A DNA stretch of 64,000 nucleotides, from the NCBI RefSeq assembly GCF_000282495.1, contig NZ_AKJE01000111.1:1-64000 (forward strand), in the 5' to 3' direction. This document shows positions 9,201 through 16,189 of the stretch, in pieces. The translations under genes were made by a program, and so were the position numbers. Under the pieces are notes generated by a model, which did not search any database, was not told the DNA's origin, and worked only from the letters and a program-made list of their open reading frames with translations. Origin of the DNA: Pseudomonas sp. GM79. Lineage in GTDB: Bacteria; Pseudomonadota; Gammaproteobacteria; Pseudomonadales; Pseudomonadaceae. Position 1 is the stretch's first letter. Each line of letters starts with the position of its first letter.

Positions 9201-9790
9201 GTCAGGCGCCGCACGCGGATCTGCCAGCCGGTGGTAGCGTCTGGCAGATCGATCCGGCGGGAGCGCTCGTAGCGCGTGGTGGTCTTGCCGTCCACGGCGT
9301 CCACTGCCACTTGCTGATAGGCGCCACCATCGGTGGCCACGTCGATTGCGTACTCGATGCGGTAGCCAACGATGTTGCCTTCATCATCCTGACGCTGCAG
9401 CGCCGGCCAGGCGAAACGCACGCGCACGGCCGACAGCTGAATGTTGGTGATCGAGCGTACCCACGGGGAGTCGCTGCGCAGTTCCACGTTCAGCGAGGTT
9501 TCATTCTCGACTGAAGGGATACCAGGGATATAGGTCTGGTCCACGGAGCCCGGGCGCCAGTCCCACTTCACATTCGGGAAGTTGTAGTTGCCGCTCGCAT
9601 CCCGGATCGGGGTGTTGTCGAGATAGATGTCGTAGTCGGTCGGGGTTTCGTCGAACTCGCCCTCGCCCACGGCGATCAGCAGCTTGGCCAGGTTGGTCGA
9701 GCGCAGGCTGTCGCTGGCCTCAGTCGGCGACTTCGGCTTGCTGCTGCCGCCCTTCTCACCGCGGATGTCGATTTTCTGTGCTGCGCCCAT
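6227..9790 (-). CDS. tail tip protein J (host specificity, central fibre)
   Basis: 1187 residues, the size and layout of lambda J. The N-terminus is the conserved tail-hub part (KSPTEASDSLRSTNLAKLL..., then a segment with YDIYLDNTPI and EVELRSDSP-like motifs). Fibronectin-like regions follow around 620-800, then a helical, coiled-coil-prone stretch around 850-1020, and a C-terminal region carrying VSADRFAIVN, common to J-type fibres. The C-terminus contacts the receptor. It starts 15 nt after a terminator hairpin and has a strong GGAGG SD. Confidence 0.93.
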   Translation of the reverse strand: MGAAQKIDIRGEKGGSSKPKSPTEASDSLRSTNLAKLLIAVGEGEFDETPTDYDIYLDNTPIRDASGNYNFPNVKWDWRPGSVDQTYIPGIPSVENETSLNVELRSDSPWVRSITNIQLSAVRVRFAWPALQRQDDEGNIVGYRIEYAIDVATDGGAYQQVAVDAVDGKTTTRYERSRRIDLPDATTGWQIRVRRLTPNQNSNKIADNMLIAGFTEVIDAKLRYPNTALLYIEFDAEQFTNIPAVTVKCRARRWQVPSNYDPIARTYTGTWDGSMKQAWTNNPAWITYGVCTEDRFGLGKRIKPFMVDKWELYRISQYCDQLVPNGLGGTEPRFLCDMNLQGKADAWSLLRDIAGIYRGMTYWAQGQLVMQADMPRAQDFDYVFTRANVIDGKFSYGSASAKTRYTRALVSYDNPANNYDTDVIPFADLDLQRRLGDKPTELSAIGCTRASEAQRRGKWAILSNNQDRTVSFKTGMEGVIPLPGHIIPVADSLLAGREVGGRISAVAGRVVTLDRDTQAKAGDRLIINLPGGRAEGRTVQSVNNRAVTVSTNYSEAPLPQLQWALDADDLAIPLYRVLRTKRTAEGDFEISALQYEPSKFAYIDTGARLEERPISVIPITVVPAPTSITVTSNSVVSQGIAIATMTITWPAVPGAVGYDVEWRKDSGNWIKLQRTGMTSVDVVGIYAGAYVARVRAVSAFDISSIWRNSMLTQLKGKEGLPPAVSYLTATPLLFGIYLKWGFPAGAEDTQRTELWYGPTTSLEMATKMTDLSYPQSDFSMLGLRAGVTFYFWARLVDRIGNIGPWYPVGIGVQGQSSADAAAILEMIAGEIGRTELGQDILDEIDKIPGLQAQIDALDGLMGYDPEATYEEYDLVVVGKRIYQATGEVPINTTPPNATYWLDVGQSIETANGLAQQVAFNTADITELDGVVTAQATAFQALRASSRDDNGEGDLADALKGWTSTAAIASESSVRASENEATARRLTTFDAKIGENAANITELEQVVATNESATATKIDQLNVSVGQNTAAIQQTSTAYADTAGKLSTMWSVKMQVTAGGQYIAAGIGLGIENTGAGLQSQFLVSADRFAIVNTIAGGAISVPFAVQGGQVFMNSAFIADGTITNAKIGSYISSTNYIAGQQGWILNKDGTLEINGIVPGQGRLVINSLNVSVYDANNVLRVRLGYLG

Positions 9791-9805
9791 GCTTTCCTCC
9801 AGGCA

Positions 9806-9830
9806 TAAAAAAACCGCCTCGCGGGCGGCC
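9806..9830 (-). terminator. terminator between tail genes I and J
   Basis: On the minus strand, CCGCC/GGCGG hairpin followed by seven T, immediately before the SD of J. It resembles the hairpins at 2428-2455 and 10456-10480 in being directly followed by a strong SD. Confidence 0.7.
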
Positions 9831-9847
9831 TGCTTGCTGTGTGCTGC

Positions 9848-10441
9848 TTACGCTTTGTCTTCGGCGTAGATCGAGGCAGAAATGATCATCCCGCCCCACC
9901 GGCGTTCGCCGATGCAGATCGGCACCGGGTTGCCGCTTGCGGTGGTGTTCTTGGCGCTGCCGAAGGCGTAGGACGGGGCGTTTTCGGGGGATGCGCTTTG
10001 CTTAAGCCCAGTTGCTTGGGGGCTTAGCAGTTGCACAACACCGCCAATAGTGAGACCAACACCAGCAGAAAAAAGACTTGGGCCAGCTCCTCCAACAAAG
10101 AAAGAAGCAGCGATGAGCACCACACCAATAATTGTTTGGAGTACCCCAGCGCGTTTGCTTCCAGATATCACTGGAACGACTCGGATTTCCTTGGTTCCAC
10201 CAAGTGCAAAATCTTCTTCGCGTACATTCTTCCGATTGCGGAAGATCGCAAATCGCATGCCGCGCCGATCCAAATCTTTGATTGCCTGTTCAAAACCATC
10301 GATTGTGCACTTCAAGGCCTTGAATGCCTCACCGACGGATTTTGTCCCCAATTCTCGGTAATGCCTTCGTCCGAACATTCTTGCGAGCGGACCAGAAAGC
10401 AAAATGGTGGTCATTGATTGGTTTGAAGATTTTGGGACCAC
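9848..10441 (-). CDS. tail assembly protein I
   Basis: 197 residues of the lambda tail assembly protein I family: an N-terminal TTILLSGPLARMFG-type strand, a helical middle, two hydrophobic glycine-rich helices (about 109-145, IIGVVLIAASFFVGG and GVGLTIGGVVQLL), and a C-terminal domain with SYAFGSAKNT and GNPVPICIGERRWGG. It acts in tail tip assembly with J. GTG start at 10441 chosen because AGGAG lies 7 nt upstream; ATG (MTTILLSG) nine codons later is possible. In lambda it directly follows K, but here 3.8 kb separates them. Confidence 0.88.
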   Translation of the reverse strand: MVPKSSNQSMTTILLSGPLARMFGRRHYRELGTKSVGEAFKALKCTIDGFEQAIKDLDRRGMRFAIFRNRKNVREEDFALGGTKEIRVVPVISGSKRAGVLQTIIGVVLIAASFFVGGAGPSLFSAGVGLTIGGVVQLLSPQATGLKQSASPENAPSYAFGSAKNTTASGNPVPICIGERRWGGMIISASIYAEDKA

Positions 10442-10455
10442 TGTTTTCTCCTGGC

Positions 10456-10480
10456 GTAAAAAAACCGCCGAATGGCGGTT
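10456..10480 (-). terminator. terminator before tail gene I
   Basis: On the minus strand, AACCGCC/GGCGGTT hairpin followed by seven T. It ends the inserted lipoprotein/antirepressor block, and the SD of I follows directly. Confidence 0.75.
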
Positions 10481-10498
10481 CTGGATAAAATGACCTCT

Positions 10499-10843
10499 TT
10501 AAAGGCACTCGCGTACGGCCGCTTCTAAGGCGCCTCTGCCCCACATCTTCGACCACGGCATCCGCTGATACAGTGCGACCTTGCTACCTGCGCCAGCTTT
10601 GGAAATCTCAAGAACCTCATCGGTCATCATCTCTGTAGCGACGACCAATCGATATCCGTTATCTGTTTCAGACATGGTCGACGTAGTGCGCTGCTCCTGC
10701 CATCTCGGGAAAACGCACAGAGCGTACTTCTTGGCCGACTTGCTGGTTGACGCGCTTATTGTTGGTTCATTTTTCTTGACGTCGCCCGGCGACGAGCACC
10801 CAGCCAGCAATGCAACAGCCAACGCCCCTACGAATAATTTCAT
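10499..10843 (-). CDS. phage lipoprotein
   Basis: 114 residues with a lipoprotein signal peptide: MKLFVGALAVALLAGCSS, with lipobox LAGC at residues 13-16. The mature part is small, with no recognised family. GAGGG SD. A prophage lipoprotein with its own flanking terminators suggests a moron with a cell-envelope role such as superinfection exclusion or serum resistance; that is inference. Confidence 0.75.
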   Translation of the reverse strand: MKLFVGALAVALLAGCSSPGDVKKNEPTISASTSKSAKKYALCVFPRWQEQRTTSTMSETDNGYRLVVATEMMTDEVLEISKAGAGSKVALYQRMPWSKMWGRGALEAAVRECL

Positions 10844-10898
10844 GTCGTTCCCTCACTGAGATTTGGGGGACTTTATCACCAACGAAGGGGCAATACGA

Positions 10899-10920
10899 AA
10901 GCCCCGCATGGGCGGGGTTC
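10899..10920 (-). terminator. hairpin terminator after antirepressor genes
   Basis: A CCCCGC/GCGGGG stem with a short T run on the minus strand follows the stop of the antirepressor gene at 10961 and precedes the lipoprotein gene. Confidence 0.5.
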
Positions 10921-10960
10921 TTCGTTGATCGGGAGGTAGGCCGTCCCTGGCTGTTGCGTC

Positions 10961-11689
10961 TCAACCTTCGCCGAGAATCTCCTGGAAACGGTCAACTGCT
11001 GCACTGTTATAGAAAAAGGTCTCGCACTGCCGATCACTATACTTCGACTTGTCGAGTCTAAGTTCGCCGTACTGGTCCGTTTTCAGACCGTGCTGATTCG
11101 CAAGCCGACCGATTTTTTGTGCGCTGACTCCGAACAACTGCCCCACCTCACCCGCCAGCTTCAGGCTTTCTTCGACCTTGGGTAGAGGGATCAAACGCTG
11201 CCCGAAGGCAAGCTCTGAAATGTGGCTGAGCAAAGCCTGTTTACTGGTATCGCCGAGATTCGGCAGGTGAGCTAGCGCAAGCCTACCAAACTCTACGGCC
11301 GAGTCATTGGCTGCCGGTGGATGTGATCGCGAATTGACTGCATGCCCGTCATTCCAATATTTCCAGAGCGCGTCATCGCATTCATTTTGATACTCAACAA
11401 TTTTGTTTCGAACTCGCTCGTCTTTTACTCGACCGGTTTGAACGGTTGAAAGCCACCCTGCGAGCTTACGCAATGGCAGGCAAGCGACCTGCTGGATCCC
11501 CCCCGCTGAAGGTATCTCCGTTACGGAGACACCCCAGCGCGCAGGGTTCGCGGTCAGCTTCTTATGCTGACCTCCCCAATCCAGCCCAATTCCCTCTACA
11601 ACTGGGCGCATTGGCACATACGGCTGACCGTTGAGGTCAACCAGCATCAAGTTTACGCCATGAAATGGAACCGTCATCAGCGCACTCAT
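10961..11689 (-). CDS. phage antirepressor, P22_AR_N type
   Basis: 242 residues. The N-terminus (MTVPFHGVNLMLVDLNGQPYVPMRPVVEGIGLDW) matches the P22 antirepressor N-terminal domain, followed by LPLRKLAGWLSTV. The C-terminal half has a helix-turn-helix-like segment (GVSAQKIGRLANQHGLKT). Antirepressors bind and inactivate prophage repressors. The start at 11689 overlaps the upstream antirepressor gene by ATGA, so the two are translationally coupled. Confidence 0.88.
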   Translation of the reverse strand: MSALMTVPFHGVNLMLVDLNGQPYVPMRPVVEGIGLDWGGQHKKLTANPARWGVSVTEIPSAGGIQQVACLPLRKLAGWLSTVQTGRVKDERVRNKIVEYQNECDDALWKYWNDGHAVNSRSHPPAANDSAVEFGRLALAHLPNLGDTSKQALLSHISELAFGQRLIPLPKVEESLKLAGEVGQLFGVSAQKIGRLANQHGLKTDQYGELRLDKSKYSDRQCETFFYNSAAVDRFQEILGEG

Positions 11690-12564
11690 GCCGCCACCTT
11701 CCACTTCAGCTTGGCCATTGCCGCCAAAGCAAAATCGAAAAGATCTGCTGGTGGAACGTGAATGCCATTCTCTCCAGCAATAGCACCGAGAAACTGCATC
11801 GGCGACATCACGAACGCATCAATAGGAACCGGGTGGACCTGCCGATTGCCAGCGCCATCGGTGAAGACGATGAAACGCTGTGTCGGTGAAAGCTCGGCCG
11901 GAAGTTCAACCCCCTTCTCTTCCCGGCCCAGGTATTCGCCCTCGATCGCGTAACTCGCGACGAAGCTGCAGGCCGACTCGAATTCGCTCGCAGGGATCAG
12001 TTCGGTGCGAGACACATTGAAGCGAGTGTGAAGGCGGTTGTGCATCACCAGCTGAAAGCTCTGACGATTTTCGGCCGGAACAGCTTTTGCTTTGTCTCGA
12101 ATTACCCCTTTGATGATGTTGAATTGGCTCAAGCTAAGCTGATCCAACAACACTGTCATTTTGCCTTGATCATCGTACTGGCCATGCTTGCGAATTGCTG
12201 GGAGCACTTCGGCAGTCACCCACTTCTTGAAGCGCTTCGCCTCAGCCTTACGACTCTTGAAGATGAGGGAGTACAAGCCAGATTCGTTAACTACCAGCAT
12301 TTCCTGATCGCCAGAGGGGGTGTTGACACTGGCAATACCCTTCTCGTCTGCATCCAGGCCGTCACCTTCCCGATCCGCACGGCCATTCACAGCCAGCGAC
12401 ACGTTGCCTATGGCGAGTGAGCCGCAGACGTCCGCAGCAACGAACCAAGGCTGTTCGTCAATCAACAGCGTCCGAACCTGCTGCTTACCAAATTTGAACG
12501 AGATAATCTGCGCAGTCCGACTCTGGACATTGTTTTCTACTGGAATTGCGGTAGCATTACTCAT
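11686..12564 (-). CDS. BRO-N domain antirepressor (Ant)
   Basis: 292 residues with a Bro-N domain at about residues 20-120 (FKFGKQQVRTLLIDEQPWFVAADVC, then NESGLYSLIFKSRKAEAKRFKKWV and EVLPAIRKHG), the typical antirepressor fold. The C-terminal part is unrelated to known domains I recall. Start MSNATAIP at 12564, with GGAAG upstream. It follows an Arc-like gene, as ant follows arc in P22 immI. A predicted plus-strand antisense RNA covers its SD and start codon. Confidence 0.88.
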   Translation of the reverse strand: MSNATAIPVENNVQSRTAQIISFKFGKQQVRTLLIDEQPWFVAADVCGSLAIGNVSLAVNGRADREGDGLDADEKGIASVNTPSGDQEMLVVNESGLYSLIFKSRKAEAKRFKKWVTAEVLPAIRKHGQYDDQGKMTVLLDQLSLSQFNIIKGVIRDKAKAVPAENRQSFQLVMHNRLHTRFNVSRTELIPASEFESACSFVASYAIEGEYLGREEKGVELPAELSPTQRFIVFTDGAGNRQVHPVPIDAFVMSPMQFLGAIAGENGIHVPPADLFDFALAAMAKLKWKVAA

Positions 12565-12633
12565 GACGATTTCTTCCTGGTAGTTGATCTCGTTACCCCA
12601 AACCTCAGCGCCGGCCAGCGCTGGGGTTTTTTT
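12530..12633 (+). ncRNA. predicted sar-like antisense RNA against ant
   Basis: A plus-strand promoter (TTGTTT at 12530-12535, 16-bp spacer, TAGCAT at 12552-12557) points at a plus-strand rho-independent terminator in the arc-ant gap: a 12-bp stem at 12600-12629 with one T-G wobble, then seven T. No plus-strand gene precedes the terminator. The transcript, about 12564-12633 (roughly 70 nt), would cover the SD and start codon of the BRO-N gene in antisense. This is the position, direction and size of P22 sar RNA. The terminator is clear; the promoter is modest. Confidence 0.55.
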
Positions 12634-12793
12634 ATGCCCGTTTGATTTGCTCATCTCGCTGCATTGCCTCCCTGAGAGCCTTGCCAACCAGCCAGTTCTG
12701 ACTGCGCTCCTCCTGCAGAGCCTTCCTTTCTAGCCAGGCTTTAATATCCGGCTCTGCCCGAAAAACTACTTGCGCCATTTCACGTACCTTCAT
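12632..12793 (-). CDS. Arc-like ribbon-helix-helix repressor
   Basis: 53 residues: MKVREMAQVVFRAEPDIKAW, then LERKALQEERSQNWLVGKAL and REAMQRDEQIKRA. The pattern is a short beta strand followed by two amphipathic helices with a polar turn, the size and layout of P22 Arc. It starts just downstream of three palindromic operators and precedes the antirepressor genes. It probably represses their promoter. Confidence 0.7.
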   Translation of the reverse strand: MKVREMAQVVFRAEPDIKAWLERKALQEERSQNWLVGKALREAMQRDEQIKRA

Positions 12794-12810
12794 GCCAATC
12801 TCTCCCTTCT

Positions 12811-12871
12811 AAGCACCGTGCTTAGATTAATTTAAGCACCGTGCTTTATTGCAGTCAATAGCACCGTGCTT
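12811..12871. promoter_or_regulatory. three palindromic operators between divergent repressor genes
   Basis: The 13-mer AAGCACCGTGCTT (perfect dyad about a central C) occurs at 12811-12823 and 12834-12846, and with one mismatch at 12859-12871. Centres are 23 and 25 bp apart. They fill the gap between the Arc-like (minus) and Mnt/Arc-like (plus) genes, so one or both proteins probably bind here and control the divergent promoters. Confidence 0.8.
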
Positions 12872-12883
12872 CATTATTTAGAA

Positions 12884-13423
12884 ATGAGCAGAACAGACCT
12901 TCAGGTTAATTTCAGGATACCGGCCGAACTCAAGACAGATCTTGAGCAGGCCGCCAAAGAGAGCGGGCGATCCTTAACTGCTGAGATTGTCGCTCGCCTC
13001 AATCTCAGCCTTCTCGCTGATGGCAAAAACGGAGAAGAGCTTTTCGCTGCTGATAAGGCAAAGGAATATGCGTCTATCGCCCGAATGAGCTTGCCAGCCG
13101 TGGTGCGAGAGCGAATCAGAGTCGCAATAAACCAATCGATCGTCCGAGGCTTGAACAGTGCAGACGTATCGCTTAGTGACTTGGGATTGGAATCGCTTCC
13201 GTCAGAGTACCTCGCAAAGATCCAGATTGAGCTCAGCCAAGAACTTGATGAAGCTGGTTATAGCTTCGAATGGGACGGAGGTGAGTCGATTTGGATTACT
13301 TACGGCGACGATGAGTCCATTCCTGACGCTCCAGAGATTGAGATGCCTAGTATCACCAAGCGGGATAACGAGACGCTCGAACCACCGCGACGACTCATTG
13401 TTAACCATAAACGGAAAGCCTGA
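12884..13423 (+). CDS. Mnt/Arc-type DNA-binding repressor with C-terminal extension
   Basis: 179 residues. The N-terminal 45 residues (MSRTDLQVNFRIPAELKTDL followed by EQAAKESGRSLTAEIVARL) are an Arc-family ribbon-helix-helix domain. The remaining 130 residues are acidic and unrecognised, much longer than Mnt (82 aa). No SD precedes the ATG, and the third operator ends 13 bp upstream, so the mRNA may be leaderless; GTG at 12866 lies inside the operator and is less likely. Position matches mnt in P22 immI. Confidence 0.78.
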   Translation: MSRTDLQVNFRIPAELKTDLEQAAKESGRSLTAEIVARLNLSLLADGKNGEELFAADKAKEYASIARMSLPAVVRERIRVAINQSIVRGLNSADVSLSDLGLESLPSEYLAKIQIELSQELDEAGYSFEWDGGESIWITYGDDESIPDAPEIEMPSITKRDNETLEPPRRLIVNHKRKA

Positions 13424-13459
13424 GCCGCACCCTGCAAATCCATATAGCCAACTCAGAGC

Positions 13460-13480
13460 CCGGTCAGTCCGGTTTTTTTT
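13460..13480 (+). terminator. weak terminator after Mnt-like gene
   Basis: A short CCGG/CCGG stem with a 5-nt loop is followed by eight T on the plus strand, 37 nt after the stop codon. The T-tract is strong, the stem short. Confidence 0.45.
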
Positions 13481-13553
13481 CGCCTGTACGAATCCCCAGT
13501 AACGCCCCAGCAAGCCCTGTAGTAGCGTAATGCCTCACTCGCAGGAGTCGACT

Positions 13554-13808
13554 ATGAAACGAAACGCGGAACTATCTGAGCAGTTCACCGAATCTCTTAG
13601 GATGACCCCACTCGGCGAACCACTTGTGTTTAATTTTCGTGGCGCCCCTACTCCGGTTGAAGTGAAGTACACCTTCACCGGTGGATGGGTAGTCACACAA
13701 ATCCTTCACCCTGGAGTTCCGCTAGAGATTGTGAAAGGCAAAGACGGTCACCTCCTGCAGGTCGATATTACCCTTCTACCTTATGACGGCATGAAGGCAA
13801 CCGAATAA
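13554..13808 (+). CDS. unknown moron protein
   Basis: 84 residues starting MKRNAELSEQFTES with AGGAG upstream. Mixed alpha/beta, no membrane segment and no recognised family. It belongs to the plus-strand group downstream of the Mnt-like repressor and is probably expressed in the lysogen. Confidence 0.55.
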   Translation: MKRNAELSEQFTESLRMTPLGEPLVFNFRGAPTPVEVKYTFTGGWVVTQILHPGVPLEIVKGKDGHLLQVDITLLPYDGMKATE

Positions 13809-13816
13809 AGGAATTC

Positions 13817-13849
13817 CCCAGTCCTTTGCCTGCAAGCCCAAGGACTGGG
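13817..13849 (+). terminator. strong hairpin without T-tract
   Basis: Arms CCCAGTCCTT and AAGGACTGGG pair perfectly over 10 bp with a 13-nt loop, 8 nt after the stop of the 84-residue gene. It could be a rho-independent terminator missing its T run, or an mRNA-protecting hairpin. A similar hairpin at 14226-14255 closes the next gene. Confidence 0.4.
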
Positions 13850-13889
13850 ATTGCGCCATTTTCGGCGCGTTTATGACTTGGAGGTCAAT

Positions 13890-14213
13890 GTGAGCGAAAA
13901 CAATGCTGGAATTAGCATGCTAAGTCTCGATGAGAGACTGAAATCGCTTGAAAAGGAAGCTGGTATCGGCGAGGGAGCTCATGTCATCACGCCGTTTGAG
14001 GCCGGGACGCTAGCAGCGCTTACAGCGATTGGGGTTTCCTTGGGAGCCGTCGGCTTCGATAAGCGAAATAAAATGATCGATTTGATTGGAGTGCTGAAAT
14101 CTAAGCTGCCAGAAAATCCGAAATTCAAAGGCGCTGATTCGATTTACCATGCTCCTCTCGAAGCTCTTCTGACAGGTCTTTCCCCAATACCGTCTGAGAG
14201 ATCTGCCGACTGA
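13890..14213 (+). CDS. unknown moron protein
   Basis: 107 residues with GTG start at 13890 preceded by GGAGG. A central alanine/glycine-rich hydrophobic stretch (TLAALTAIGVSLGAVGF, about residues 41-57) could be one membrane segment. No family recognised. The gene is bracketed by two long perfect hairpins, consistent with a self-contained cassette. Confidence 0.55.
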   Translation: MSENNAGISMLSLDERLKSLEKEAGIGEGAHVITPFEAGTLAALTAIGVSLGAVGFDKRNKMIDLIGVLKSKLPENPKFKGADSIYHAPLEALLTGLSPIPSERSAD

Positions 14214-14225
14214 GCCAATCCAAAA

Positions 14226-14255
14226 CCTTCCCTGCGTCATGATCCCCAGGGAAGG
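14226..14255 (+). terminator. hairpin closing the inserted block
   Basis: Arms CCTTCCCTG and CAGGGAAGG pair perfectly around a 12-nt loop, without a T-tract on either strand. It separates the plus-strand morons from the convergent tail gene K. Confidence 0.4.
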
Positions 14256-14294
14256 GATCTGAAAAGCTGGGCGTTGTGTTCGGAACGTTTTGAG

Positions 14295-15089
14295 TCATGT
14301 CATTCTCCCGCAGCCCTGCCGCATCTCGTGGGTTGGCTGTGCATCTTTGTGCCTGAGGATCAGGCGTGTCCGGTCCAACCACGGTCCGCCGAAGACAATG
14401 ATCTCGCTCAGCCTGCCGTACAAGTGATGCAGCAGGAAAGGCCCTGGGCCGAACGTCGCCGCATCCTCGCTGGGAAGCGTCGGATCGGTTCCAAGAAAGA
14501 TCCCTGCGTGGTTCGGGTAAACCGTCCGCCCGACTTCCATCACGATCATGTCGCCCCGCTGCGGCTGATCGACCCGATAGAAGCCGGCGGCCTCGTAGTT
14601 CGACTCGTACAGGCTGGTGTTGTCCTTGCTCTCCCACCAGCCGTCGGCACGCTTGAAGGCCTCGAACTCAAGCCCCCACTCGCGCTTGTACCAATCGGCG
14701 CAGACCTGCCAGCAGTCCCAAGCGCCGTGTACAAATGACCGCTTGAGCAACGGCGTCTCGCCAGAAGGCATGACCGTTCGCAGGTCACCTTCAGGCCAAC
14801 TGATGATATGCCACGGCAGCGCGGTCGCTTCGCACATCGCCAAGTCGCGCGGTGAAGGCCGGCTAGTGGCGTCCGGGTGCGAATGAACGATGCCGATCAC
14901 TTCGCCGATATCTTCCGCCGCGACATAGTCTTCAGGGTCAATTCGGAATTCCTCGCTGGATTCAGATGCGATGTTTCGGCACGGGTAATACTGTTGTTTT
15001 CGCCCAATGCTCAGCAGCAGACCGCAGCACTCTTTCGGGTACTCGGCCGCCGCGTGATCCTGGATCGCGCTCAAGATGTGCTTGCGCAT
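14295..15089 (-). CDS. tail assembly protein K (JAB/MPN plus NlpC/P60)
   Basis: 264 residues with two domains. Residues 1-110 are a JAB/MPN metalloprotease with the JAMM signature GIVHSHPDATSRPSPRD. Residues 115-230 are an NlpC/P60 peptidase with the catalytic Cys in WDCWQVCADWY and His in YPNHAGIFLG. Lambda K-type proteins sit at the tail tip and help cell-wall entry. Start MRKHIL at 15089, 2 nt after L, which excludes a long N-terminal reading. Confidence 0.9.
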   Translation of the reverse strand: MRKHILSAIQDHAAAEYPKECCGLLLSIGRKQQYYPCRNIASESSEEFRIDPEDYVAAEDIGEVIGIVHSHPDATSRPSPRDLAMCEATALPWHIISWPEGDLRTVMPSGETPLLKRSFVHGAWDCWQVCADWYKREWGLEFEAFKRADGWWESKDNTSLYESNYEAAGFYRVDQPQRGDMIVMEVGRTVYPNHAGIFLGTDPTLPSEDAATFGPGPFLLHHLYGRLSEIIVFGGPWLDRTRLILRHKDAQPTHEMRQGCGRMT

Positions 15090-15091
15090 GG

Positions 15092-15841
15092 TCAGCTCCG
15101 TGCGATCAGGGAAACGGCGGGGAATCCACCAAACGGGTAGGCATTGCCCTCGCCAAAGCGCGGGATGCAACCCCTGCCCAGCGTGGCATCGCACTCGTCC
15201 AGTTCTGGATTGTCGGTTGGCACGCCGTCCTTCGTGACGTATCCGCCGGTGTAGCCGCAGTTCGGCCTCCGGTAGCCGCCGGTGAGACACCAGTGGCACA
15301 ACGTTGTGGCCTGCCGCCCGATGGATTCGCCGCCGACATCACCCGGGCTGGCCAGCTCCCAACTAACCGTCTCCCCATCCTCGTTCGTCTTCTGGTCGAT
15401 GTACCAGACCTCGATCGTCTCTTGGGTTGGGTCTGCTGTTGGGTTACCGGCCGGGAAGTTCACTGCATCCAGGTACGTGCCCAAGGTGTGACGCATGGTC
15501 AGCTTGAACTCGAGCAAATCGTCGAATGCCAGACAAAGCGCGGTAATTCGCCCGTTGACGTTGCCGACCGACAGGGTTGGTCGAACTGCCGTACCGTCAC
15601 CATTGGCCTCGATGCCGTCGATCTGCATTGGCCAGGCGCCGTACTCGTTACCCTGCCACCAGATCGCTTTCGCGGGAAGCTGATCCGAATCGGCGCCGGC
15701 GGCAATCAATTCCTCCGGCGAGTGCGGGATCGCATGTCCGTGGAAGCGCAGCACGTCCGCACCGTAGTCCGTACCGTCCAATTCAAAGAGCAGCACTTCA
15801 CTGCCAGGTTCGAGGACCTGGATGTCACTAATCAGCGGCAT
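15092..15841 (-). CDS. minor tail protein L
   Basis: 249 residues of the lambda gpL family. The C-terminal part has the four-cysteine pattern expected for the Fe-S cluster of gpL (CHWC, later PNCGY, DECD and RGC). It is a tail tip hub component, between M and K in the canonical order. Confidence 0.9.
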   Translation of the reverse strand: MPLISDIQVLEPGSEVLLFELDGTDYGADVLRFHGHAIPHSPEELIAAGADSDQLPAKAIWWQGNEYGAWPMQIDGIEANGDGTAVRPTLSVGNVNGRITALCLAFDDLLEFKLTMRHTLGTYLDAVNFPAGNPTADPTQETIEVWYIDQKTNEDGETVSWELASPGDVGGESIGRQATTLCHWCLTGGYRRPNCGYTGGYVTKDGVPTDNPELDECDATLGRGCIPRFGEGNAYPFGGFPAVSLIARS

Positions 15842-15850
15842 GATTGCCCC

Positions 15851-16189
15851 TTATGGTTGGAATGCACGGTCAAAAGTTGCCGTGAGTTTGAAAACTCCGC
15901 CGCCCACCGGAGTGGGTACGGGATTCTTGCAGGTGAACAGGCCGAGCTGGCCAAGCGGCGTGGTCCAGAGGAATGCCTTTGCACCGGCATGCCGGTCGAG
16001 GAACGCCATGATCTCCAACACTTTGGCTTTTGGGCCGCTGTAGGTGATCGGATAAGCGTCCTCTTTGTTGTTCGGGCCGTCGCCAGCCGTCTGCTTGTAG
16101 CCGTTACCGAACTGCGAGGTGCGCACCCGATAGGTAATTTCAGGTGCGTCGCCGTGCTGAGTTGGCCAGGTGAATGTCTCAATCGCCAT
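15851..16189 (-). CDS. minor tail protein M
   Basis: 112 residues, phage minor tail protein M family: MAIETFTWPTQHGDAPEITY, then RVRTSQFGNGYKQ and the terminal GVFKLTATFDRAF. It overlaps the tape measure stop by one base and precedes L, as in lambda. Confidence 0.9.
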   Translation of the reverse strand: MAIETFTWPTQHGDAPEITYRVRTSQFGNGYKQTAGDGPNNKEDAYPITYSGPKAKVLEIMAFLDRHAGAKAFLWTTPLGQLGLFTCKNPVPTPVGGGVFKLTATFDRAFQP

